From positions 1 through 13,318 of the forward strand of contig JBGUKN010000055.1 in NCBI GenBank assembly GCA_045114455.1: a DNA stretch of 13,318 bases. Direction: 5' to 3'. Position numbers and translations under genes: made by a program. The notes beneath the pieces are model-generated. The model was not told where the DNA came from. It saw only the letters and a list, made by a program, of their open reading frames with translations, and ran no database searches. Source of the DNA: UBA1732 sp045114455. GTDB lineage: Bacteria; Verrucomicrobiota; Lentisphaeria; Victivallales; UBA1829. Positions 6,530 through 12,230 of the stretch are shown piece after piece (positions within the stretch are counted from its first letter, which is position 1; each line of letters opens with the position of its first letter).

Positions 6530-7252
6530 TTATTTGCCGGAATCCTCCTTCGGCAAAGCGCTCTGCGCTTCGTGGAGTTCGGCGACCGCGGCGCGGATGC
6601 CCTCCGGCGCACGGAAAACGGCGGTCCCGGCGACGATGACGTTCACGCCCGCCGCCGCGGCCTCCCGCACGTTGTCATGCGTGATGCCGCCGTCGATCTC
6701 GATGTGGGCGTGACTGCCGATGCGGCGGAGCATCTTATGGATTTCGGCGGCTTTCTTCAGCATTTCCGGCTGGAATTTCTGTCCTCCGAAGCCTGGCTCC
6801 ACCGACATCACCAGCACCATGTCGATTTCCGGCAGGACAGCTTCGATCGCGGATGCGGGCGTGCCCGGCTTGAGCGTGATCCCGGCGGAACATCCGAGCT
6901 CATGGATCTGCCGGACGACCGCCGCGGGGTCGCATTCGCTTTCGATGTGGAACGTGATATGGTCGGCGCCCGCCTTCGCGAACGGTTCGACGTAGCGGTC
7001 GGGATGGACCAGCATCAGGTGCACGTCGAAGGGCAGGGAGGTGTATTTGCGCATGGACGCCACGACAGGGGGACCGAACGTGATGTTCGGGACGAAATGG
7101 CCATCCATGATGTCAAGATGGATCATGTCCGCTTCGGCTTGTTCCGCGGCTTCCAGCTCGGCGGCAAGGCAGGCGAAATTGCAGGCGAGGACCGAGGGCG
7201 AAACGAGCAGCCGGTTGTTTTTGAACTCACTTAACGGGTGTTTGATCATCAT
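6530..7252 (-). CDS. rpe: Ribulose-phosphate 3-epimerase
   Basis: 240 residues, slightly long because of a short N-terminal extension before VSPSVLACNF (17-26). It interconverts ribulose 5-phosphate and xylulose 5-phosphate in the pentose phosphate pathway, in the cytoplasm, as a TIM barrel using one divalent metal. Metal and catalytic residues are visible: His45 and Asp47 in HLDIMDGHFVPN, His78 in DVHLM, and Asp187 in IDGGI. The phosphate-binding region VEPGFGGQKF is at 151-160. The ATG overlaps the end of the acyltransferase gene by 26 bp and has a GGAAG ribosome site, so the two are probably co-translated. In a xylan user this enzyme links pentose intake to central metabolism, but it is also a housekeeping gene. 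Confidence 0.97.
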   Translation of the reverse strand: MMIKHPLSEFKNNRLLVSPSVLACNFACLAAELEAAEQAEADMIHLDIMDGHFVPNITFGPPVVASMRKYTSLPFDVHLMLVHPDRYVEPFAKAGADHITFHIESECDPAAVVRQIHELGCSAGITLKPGTPASAIEAVLPEIDMVLVMSVEPGFGGQKFQPEMLKKAAEIHKMLRRIGSHAHIEIDGGITHDNVREAAAAGVNVIVAGTAVFRAPEGIRAAVAELHEAQSALPKEDSGK

Positions 7253-8231
7253 GGGAAGCTTCCTTCTGTTGCGGTGCGGGCTTCGGCGGCGGATACGGGC
7301 CGCGCATGCAGTCCAGCCAGCGCCTGTGCGACCAGAGCCACTGTTCGGGGAACCGCCGTATCTGTTCCTCGATCATGTTCGTATAGAGCTGGGCCACGGC
7401 GCGGATGTCGGCCTCCATGTTGCCGGTGGCCTGGTAATCCGGCATTTTTGCGCAGTGGAACGTGAAGTGGAAATCGTCGTCGTCGCGGATCAGGTACGGC
7501 ATCGCGATGGGAGTGTGCGTGCGGAGGTACAGCCATGCGGGCGTCTTCTGCGCCATGGCGGGGTGCCCGAAGAACATGACCTCGACGCCTTCCTTGTCCG
7601 TTGCGTGCTGGTCGGACACGATCGTGACGTTCTCTCCTGCCCTGTGCGCCTGGATCAGCGGACGCACCCCCAGGTCCTTGGAAAAGCACCTGTGCAGGAA
7701 GCGGCAGCGGCGCGCGTAGACGTAGCGCCCGATCTTCGGATTGTCCATCAGGCGCATGATGCTCATCATGCGCTGTTTGGTGATGTAGCTGTGCAGTCCG
7801 CCCGCGAGCTCCCAGTTGCCGAAATGCCCCGTCGTCAGGATGATCTGCGGCGCGGTCGCCGGATCCATGAATTCCCGCGTCAGGGAGTCGTCCGCGATGC
7901 GGATGTATTCGCTGAAATTGTCCTCGTTCACGATCTGGTCGAATTTCACCATCTCGACGTAGACTTTGGCGAAATGCTTCAGGCTTTCCAGCGCCAGTTT
8001 GTTCGCCTCGGCCTGCGTCTTCACGAATCCGGAGTGCAGGATCAGTTTCGGCGTGCGCGGTCCGTGCCGTTTGCTGAAATGGCGCACCGACCAGGCGATG
8101 AAATTCAGGATGCCGTACGCCGCATGCAGCGGAAGGAGCCGGACGATCGCGGTCACGAACAGAAAGAGTCCGTACTCGGCATTGATTGCGAGCGCGGATT
8201 TCTTTTTCTTTTTCGGGGTCGTTTCGTTCAC
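7227..8231 (-). CDS. Lipid A biosynthesis acyltransferase (LpxL/HtrB family)
   Basis: 334 residues from a GTG start at 8231. The family transfers secondary acyl chains to Kdo-lipid A at the inner membrane, so this implies an outer membrane with lipid A. The HX4E catalytic motif is HFGNWE (His136, Glu141), and the C-terminal PEQWLWSHRRW (295-305) is characteristic. A lysine run (7-11) comes before a single hydrophobic anchor (about 20-38). A TTG at 8264 is in frame, but GTG 8231 has an ideal ribosome site (AGAGGAAG, 7-nt spacing) and the TTG would lie only about 8 bases from the predicted transcription start, so GTG is preferred. It is the first gene of the lpxL-rpe-amrS group. Whether it adds the first or second secondary chain cannot be told. 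Confidence 0.92.
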   Translation of the reverse strand: MNETTPKKKKKSALAINAEYGLFLFVTAIVRLLPLHAAYGILNFIAWSVRHFSKRHGPRTPKLILHSGFVKTQAEANKLALESLKHFAKVYVEMVKFDQIVNEDNFSEYIRIADDSLTREFMDPATAPQIILTTGHFGNWELAGGLHSYITKQRMMSIMRLMDNPKIGRYVYARRCRFLHRCFSKDLGVRPLIQAHRAGENVTIVSDQHATDKEGVEVMFFGHPAMAQKTPAWLYLRTHTPIAMPYLIRDDDDFHFTFHCAKMPDYQATGNMEADIRAVAQLYTNMIEEQIRRFPEQWLWSHRRWLDCMRGPYPPPKPAPQQKEASHDDQTPVK

Positions 8232-8238
8232 GGTGCGG

Positions 8239-8246
8239 CTTCCTCT
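8239..8246 (-). promoter_or_regulatory. Ribosome binding site supporting the GTG start of the acyltransferase
   Basis: AGAGGAAG on the minus strand, 7 bases before the GTG at 8231. It decides against the in-frame TTG at 8264, which has no ribosome site. Confidence 0.8.
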
Positions 8247-8278
8247 GCGAACAGCTGTTTTCAAAAAACGTAAACATT

Positions 8279-8308
8279 AATATACACCGCACACACGAAA
8301 AATGAAAA
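8279..8308 (-). promoter_or_regulatory. Promoter for the lpxL-rpe-amrS operon
   Basis: On the minus strand, TATATT (8279-8284) as -10 and TTTTCA (8303-8308) as -35 with an 18-bp spacer, in the AT-rich gap after the terminator at 8342-8378. The predicted start of transcription is about 40 bases before the GTG. Confidence 0.5.
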
Positions 8309-8341
8309 CGGTTTCGGCAAAAAAACAAACTTTTCAATAAC

Positions 8342-8378
8342 AAAAAAGAGAGGGAACCCGTGCCGGAGGTCCCTCTCT
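8342..8378 (-). terminator. Strong Rho-independent terminator after the membrane protein gene
   Basis: A perfect 9-bp stem (AGAGAGGGA at 8347-8355 with TCCCTCTCT at 8370-8378), an inner CCG/CGG mini-stem in the loop, and on the minus strand a run of six T right after the stem. It lies 40 bases past the stop of the gene ending at 8418 and separates it from the acyltransferase operon. Confidence 0.9.
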
Positions 8379-8417
8379 CCATTTCCGCGCCGTTTCGCTC
8401 GGCGCATGGAAAATCCT

Positions 8418-9914
8418 TTATTTCAAATCGTTTTTGCTCCTGGAATGTTCCCGGTCCCACTCCTCGAGTTTGCGTTCGGCGAAACTGCGTCCGCCGAGAC
8501 CGAATGCGATGGCGAACGCGACGGCGAATGCGCCGAGCACGATCCCGAACGCAAGAAGCGCCGCGGAGCCGCCGATCCCCGCTGTGGTCAGCGCCGCTGC
8601 TCCCGCGAAGAACAGCACGGCGATCCGCACGGCGAAAAGAAAGACCTGCGATTCCACGCCGTTGCGCCGGACAAAATCGGCGGCGAGGTTCGCCAGCATC
8701 ATGCCGAGCAGGAAGACCACCGCGCCCAGCACGAGGCGTCCGGCGAACGGCAGGAAGGACCGCACCAGTTTGGCGGATTCATCCAGCTGGAGGATTTCGA
8801 GCGCCGCGACCAGCGCGAAGACCAGAATGCCCGCGAAGAGCAGCTTGCCCGCGACGTTCGACGGGCTCATGGAGTCCTTCGCTTTCCATCCGAGTTCGCC
8901 GATGCGGCGGTCCAGTCCGGCGTCCGCCAGAAGGCGCGACGCGAGGCGGGCGACGAGCGAGCCGATCGCAAACGCCACGAAGAGCACGATGGCGGCGGCC
9001 GCGAGGTTGCCCGCGGAGTTCAGCATGCGCGTGAAAAGGCCCGATACGGAATTCGTGAGCGAATCGATGCCGAGCGCGGAGAGCGCCGCCGCCGAAACGG
9101 GGATTGCGATGCAGATGAAGACCAGTACGCCGCAGATGCGCGCGAGACTGTCGCGCGAGAACAGTTTGCCGCCCGTCCGCTCCGCGTCGCCGAGCCCGCC
9201 CGACGCCAGGATGAGACGTTCCACGAGTTTGCGGAGGATCGTGGCGAGGAAGAGTCCGGCTGCGGCGATCAGTACGGCTGCGAAAATGCGCGGCAGGTAC
9301 CGCATCACGTCCGCCGTCATTGCCTCGAACGGACGCTCCAGCCCCGTGATCTTCAGCGCGCCGAGGATTGCGGGGACGAACGCCAGGATCACCAGCCAGA
9401 AAAGCGTCGTGGCGACCGTGAAGCTCAAGTTGCATTCGCGTCCGCCCGTATCCACCGCGCCCTCGATTCTCTCGTCCAGGCGCAGGGCGTGCATCAGAAG
9501 CAGCGAAGCGTAGCGGACCGCCGCCGCCACGCCCCATGCGATCAGGCCGAGGATCGCCGCCGCGAAGATGTTCGGCAGGAAACCGATGATGTCGGAGAGG
9601 ACGTCGCGAAGCGGCGAGGCCGCGTCATGCAGGCTCAGCAGATTCAGCGACTGCACCACGGCGAGCAGGAAGACGATCCAGAAGACGATCTGCCCGGCAA
9701 TCTTTTCCGCGCGGACCGCCGGAGCCGCCGCTTCGTCCGAGATGCACGCGGAGAGGTGTTCCCCGATGCGGCACTTCTTCACGCATTTGACGGTGAGTTT
9801 CCGGAGAATCCAGGCGATGATCCAGCCTGCGAACAGGACGAGGATCGCGAGCAGGATCCGCAGGACTCCGTATTTCGTCAGCAGATCGACGAGCATATCC
9901 CAAAGTTCTTTCAT
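8418..9914 (-). CDS. Multi-helix membrane protein of the MscS-related TM-helix-repeat type
   Basis: 498 residues from the ATG at 9914; the longer in-frame ATG at 10076 lacks a ribosome site and lies upstream of the predicted promoter. Hydrophobic segments are visible near 16-38, 73-92, 113-140, 168-188, 209-226, 257-282, 301-325, 356-376, 388-410, 425-445 and 451-472. Several share a pattern of hydrophobic helix, Gly, then a basic stretch (for example 28-47, 217-235, 313-330, 399-417), as in the conserved TM helix family found in CmpX-like putative mechanosensitive channels. The C-terminus has a glycine/alanine-rich pore-like helix ending FGLGGR (471-476) and then a short charged tail; the cytoplasmic beta domain of true MscS is absent. 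Channel function is inference from family. It stands alone between its own promoter and terminator. Confidence 0.72.
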   Translation of the reverse strand: MKELWDMLVDLLTKYGVLRILLAILVLFAGWIIAWILRKLTVKCVKKCRIGEHLSACISDEAAAPAVRAEKIAGQIVFWIVFLLAVVQSLNLLSLHDAASPLRDVLSDIIGFLPNIFAAAILGLIAWGVAAAVRYASLLLMHALRLDERIEGAVDTGGRECNLSFTVATTLFWLVILAFVPAILGALKITGLERPFEAMTADVMRYLPRIFAAVLIAAAGLFLATILRKLVERLILASGGLGDAERTGGKLFSRDSLARICGVLVFICIAIPVSAAALSALGIDSLTNSVSGLFTRMLNSAGNLAAAAIVLFVAFAIGSLVARLASRLLADAGLDRRIGELGWKAKDSMSPSNVAGKLLFAGILVFALVAALEILQLDESAKLVRSFLPFAGRLVLGAVVFLLGMMLANLAADFVRRNGVESQVFLFAVRIAVLFFAGAAALTTAGIGGSAALLAFGIVLGAFAVAFAIAFGLGGRSFAERKLEEWDREHSRSKNDLK

Positions 9915-9920
9915 TGCGCA

Positions 9921-9928
9921 CTCCTTTT
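9921..9928 (-). promoter_or_regulatory. Ribosome binding site for the membrane protein gene
   Basis: AAAAGGAG on the minus strand, 6 bases before the ATG at 9914. It fixes the start there rather than at 10076. Confidence 0.8.
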
Positions 9929-9963
9929 GTTTGAACGGTGTTGACTGTGTCGTTTGCCGGATT

Positions 9964-9992
9964 ACTATACCACGGGCCCGGGAAAAATGCAA
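9964..9992 (-). promoter_or_regulatory. Promoter for the membrane protein gene
   Basis: On the minus strand, TTGCAT (9987-9992), a 17-bp spacer containing a GGGCCC palindrome, and TATAGT (9964-9969). Predicted transcription start about 43 bases before the ATG at 9914. Confidence 0.5.
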
Positions 9993-10001
9993 CCGGAGAA
10001 T

Positions 10002-10066
10002 CTTTTTCCGGCGGATTTCCTCACGGTCTTTTCCCGCACGGTTTTTCCGCACGTTTTTTCCGATGG
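10002..10066. repeat. Five in-phase degenerate 13-nt tandem repeats
   Basis: Five consecutive 13-base units (starts 10002, 10015, 10028, 10041, 10054) share a T-rich head and a CCG core; units three and four, CTTTTCCCGCACG and GTTTTTCCGCACG, are nearly identical. They lie between the two divergent promoters. Similar TTTTCCG words recur at 10127-10133 and 10137-10143. A regulator-binding array or a decayed simple repeat are both possible. Confidence 0.5.
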
Positions 10067-10114
10067 AAACGATCATTTTTCGTTAAAAATCTTCAGAAAA
10101 TATGTATTTTTTTT

Positions 10115-10132
10115 GGAAAAAAAGTGTTTTCC
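10115..10132. promoter_or_regulatory. Inverted repeat upstream of the GH43-GH10 promoter
   Basis: GGAAAA and TTTTCC pair perfectly around AAAGTG, about 14 bases before the -35 element at 10146. The place suits an activator site or an AT-rich upstream element; no specific regulator can be named. Confidence 0.3.
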
Positions 10133-10145
10133 GGCATTTTTCGGC

Positions 10146-10173
10146 TTGAAAAAACGAATCCAGCTTGTATAGT
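10146..10173 (+). promoter_or_regulatory. Sigma70-type promoter for the GH43-GH10 unit
   Basis: TTGAAA (10146-10151), a 16-bp spacer and TATAGT (10168-10173), preceded by A and T tracts (10084-10140) that resemble an upstream promoter element. The predicted transcription start is near 10180, giving a leader of about 110 bases. Confidence 0.65.
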
Positions 10174-10184
10174 AGCATGAAAAG

Positions 10185-10206
10185 CAGTGGTCCTGCCGCT
10201 GTTTTT
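10185..10206 (+). terminator. Leader hairpin with T-run (possible attenuator)
   Basis: CAGTGG (10185-10190) pairs with CCGCTG (10196-10201), including one G-T pair, around a 5-nt loop, and is followed by five T (10202-10206). It begins about 5 bases after the predicted transcription start of the GH43-GH10 unit. It could be an attenuator, a stabilising 5' hairpin, or a terminator for stray upstream transcription. Confidence 0.4.
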
Positions 10207-10276
10207 ACCTCAAAACCGATATGATTTGTCAATTCATCCGCCAGACGTCCGCAGCGGCCGACGGCAAAACAATTGC

Positions 10277-10282
10277 AAGGAG
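10277..10282 (+). promoter_or_regulatory. Ribosome binding site for the GH43 gene
   Basis: AAGGAG, 7 bases before the ATG at 10290. It sets the start there; the in-frame ATG at 10221 has no ribosome site and would bury the signal peptide. Confidence 0.85.
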
Positions 10283-10289
10283 TCAAACT

Positions 10290-12185
10290 ATGTCCCACAA
10301 AACTCTGAAGGCGATGTTCACGGTTCTGTGCACGCTCGTGTGCGCAGCCGGCATCGTCAAAGCCGACCAGCCCGTCATCAGCCATGTGTACACGGCCGAC
10401 CCGAACGCATTCGTGTTCAACGACCGCATCTACATCATCTGCAGCCATGACATCGCCAACCAGCGCGGCTACGACCTCTTCGACTACGAACTGGTCTCCA
10501 CCGACGACCTCCAGAACTGGACCGACCACGGATTCGTCTTCTCCGTCGGTCGCAACCATGATTTCGGCTATGGCCGCGGCAAAGGTCCGTACGGAGAGGA
10601 CCAGACCGTTGCTCCGTGGGCCGGACACTGCTACGCTCCCGGTACCGCGATCCGCGACGGAAAAGTCTACCTCTACTTCCCGGACGGCGGCTCCTCCATC
10701 GGCGTGGCCGTGGCCGACAAGCCCGAAGGCCCCTACAAGGATCCCCTGGGAAAGACCCTCATCGCCGGCAACGTCTCCAACTATGCTTCCCGCTGGCTCT
10801 TCGACCCCGCCGGATTCGTCGATGACGACGGCCGCGCGTTCGTGTACTACGGCGGCAACGGCAACGACCAGGCCCGTATTCTTGAGCTCAACAAGGACAT
10901 GATCAGCGTGTTCCCGGAAGCCATTCACCTGAACGTGCCGAAGTTCTTCGAAGCCTCCTACATGCACAAGTACAAAGGAAAATACTACTTCTCCTACAGC
11001 ACGCAGTTCAGCCCCACCGCGAACATCGACTACCTGGTCAGCGATTCCCCGACCGGTCCGTTCGAATACAAGGGCACCATCCTCGACAATCCGAAGCAGA
11101 ACCTCGGCAACAACAACCACGCCTCCATCATCGAGTACAAGGGCCACTGGTATATCGCGTATCACGACCGCAAGCTTGCCATCGCCAGCAACCTCCGCAA
11201 TAAGAGCGATTCCCGCTGCGTGAACTTCGACGAGCTCTTCTATAACGAAGACGGAACGATCAAGAAGGTCGAAGAGACCGAACACGGCCCGAAGCAGCTC
11301 AAGAACTTCGACCCGATGAAGAAGTGCCGTTTCGTCACCATGAACAAGTCCGGCAAGATCCTCACCGAGGAAGAAGCGAAAGCCGAACAGATGCCCGGCC
11401 TGAAGAGCACGATGGGTCCCAACAAGGAGACCGTCCTCGCCTCCATGCAGAACAACAGCTGGATCCGCGTTTCCGGCGTCGACTTCTCCAAGAAGCCCAC
11501 CGGCGGCACGCTCAAGTACAGCGCCAAGGACGACAATACCTCCATCGAAATCCGCAAGGGCGCGGCCGACGGCGATCTGCTCGCCACCGTGAAGCTCCCG
11601 AACACCAACGGCGACTGGAAGGAACTCAACTTCAAGCTTGACAAGGCCGTCGACGGCGTGTTCGATTACCTCTATTTCGTGTTCAAAGTCCAGGGCGCTC
11701 CGGCGACTGCGGCTCTCTTTGACAGCTCCGACGTCGTGACCGTGGCGGCCGCGGGCGGCGCGCCTGCCGGCTTCGGCGGCGGCATGCCTCAGGGCGGCTT
11801 CGGCGGCGGCATGGGCGGTATGCCTCAGGGCGGCTTCGGCGGCGGCATGGGCGGCATGCCTCAGGGCGGCTTCGGCGGCGGCATGATGCCTCCGCAGGGT
11901 GGCCAGGGCGGCCAGCGCCCCGCCGGTCAGGGCCAGGGCGGCCAGGGCGGTCAGCGTCCGCGTCGTCAGGGCCAGGGCGGCCAGGGTGGTCAGGGCGGCT
12001 TCGGCGGCGGCCAGCCCCCGCAGGGTGGTTTCGGCGGCGGCTTCGGCGGCGGCCAGGGCGGCTTCGGCGGCGGCTTTGGTGGTTTCGGCGGCGGCCCCGG
12101 CGGCCAGCCCGGCGCGAACCAGCAGCCCGCAGGTCCCAAGCCGGTGGAAAGCACCGCGCTTCTCGACTGGTATCAGTTCAAATAA
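10290..12185 (+). CDS. Secreted GH43 arabinofuranosidase/xylosidase with CBM6 and a Gly-rich insertion
   Basis: 631 residues. A Sec signal peptide occupies about 1-25 (likely cut after VKA). The GH43 five-blade propeller covers about 28-330: catalytic base Asp37 in TADPNAF, pKa-modulating Asp172 in FDPAGFVDDDG, and catalytic acid Glu221 in KFFEASY. The start VYTADPNAFVFNDRIYI and STDDLQNWTDHG (70-81) resemble arabinoxylan arabinofuranohydrolases of the XynD type, so removal of arabinose from xylan is the best guess; beta-xylosidase activity is the alternative. A CBM6-like beta-sandwich starts near 375 (NSWIRVSGVDFS, then GDWKELNF and DYLYFVFK to 466), and its usual last strand appears only at 623-630 (ALLDWYQF). 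Between them lies about 130 residues of Gly/Gln/Phe/Met repeats (489-617). It is followed 45 bp later by the GH10 xylanase, surely one transcript. Confidence 0.93.
   Translation: MSHKTLKAMFTVLCTLVCAAGIVKADQPVISHVYTADPNAFVFNDRIYIICSHDIANQRGYDLFDYELVSTDDLQNWTDHGFVFSVGRNHDFGYGRGKGPYGEDQTVAPWAGHCYAPGTAIRDGKVYLYFPDGGSSIGVAVADKPEGPYKDPLGKTLIAGNVSNYASRWLFDPAGFVDDDGRAFVYYGGNGNDQARILELNKDMISVFPEAIHLNVPKFFEASYMHKYKGKYYFSYSTQFSPTANIDYLVSDSPTGPFEYKGTILDNPKQNLGNNNHASIIEYKGHWYIAYHDRKLAIASNLRNKSDSRCVNFDELFYNEDGTIKKVEETEHGPKQLKNFDPMKKCRFVTMNKSGKILTEEEAKAEQMPGLKSTMGPNKETVLASMQNNSWIRVSGVDFSKKPTGGTLKYSAKDDNTSIEIRKGAADGDLLATVKLPNTNGDWKELNFKLDKAVDGVFDYLYFVFKVQGAPATAALFDSSDVVTVAAAGGAPAGFGGGMPQGGFGGGMGGMPQGGFGGGMGGMPQGGFGGGMMPPQGGQGGQRPAGQGQGGQGGQRPRRQGQGGQGGQGGFGGGQPPQGGFGGGFGGGQGGFGGGFGGFGGGPGGQPGANQQPAGPKPVESTALLDWYQFK
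11784..11891 (+). repeat. Three 36-nt tandem repeats inside the GH43 gene
   Basis: Units starting at 11784, 11820 and 11856 encode MPQGGFGGGMGG twice and a third copy changed only at its end (Met-Met). Bases are almost identical between copies, pointing to recent expansion. They open the longer Gly-rich segment (11754-12140), whose later part is built of GGQ, RPxxQGQ and GGFGGG units. Confidence 0.9.
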
Positions 12186-12230
12186 TTCCTGCTCTTTTCT
12201 ATCATAACAACCAAACAAAAGGATAACAAA

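Noticed and set aside
7249..8460. A 403-codon minus-strand frame overlapping the acyltransferase gene
   Set aside because: It runs through the terminator at 8342-8378 and the promoter, and encodes Arg/Pro/His-rich sequence without family features, while the overlapping frame holds the HX4E and HRRW motifs.
8406..9944. A 512-codon open frame on the plus strand, antisense to the membrane protein
   Set aside because: Its product is a run of charged residues with no domain, it spans the terminator-proximal end of the true gene, and it has no ribosome site; it is a GC-driven shadow frame.
9993..10011. Hairpin CCGGAGAA / TTTTCCGG as a terminator
   Set aside because: It lies upstream of both divergent promoters with no gene ending into it and no T-run after the stem; it overlaps the start of the 13-nt repeats and is better seen as part of that region.
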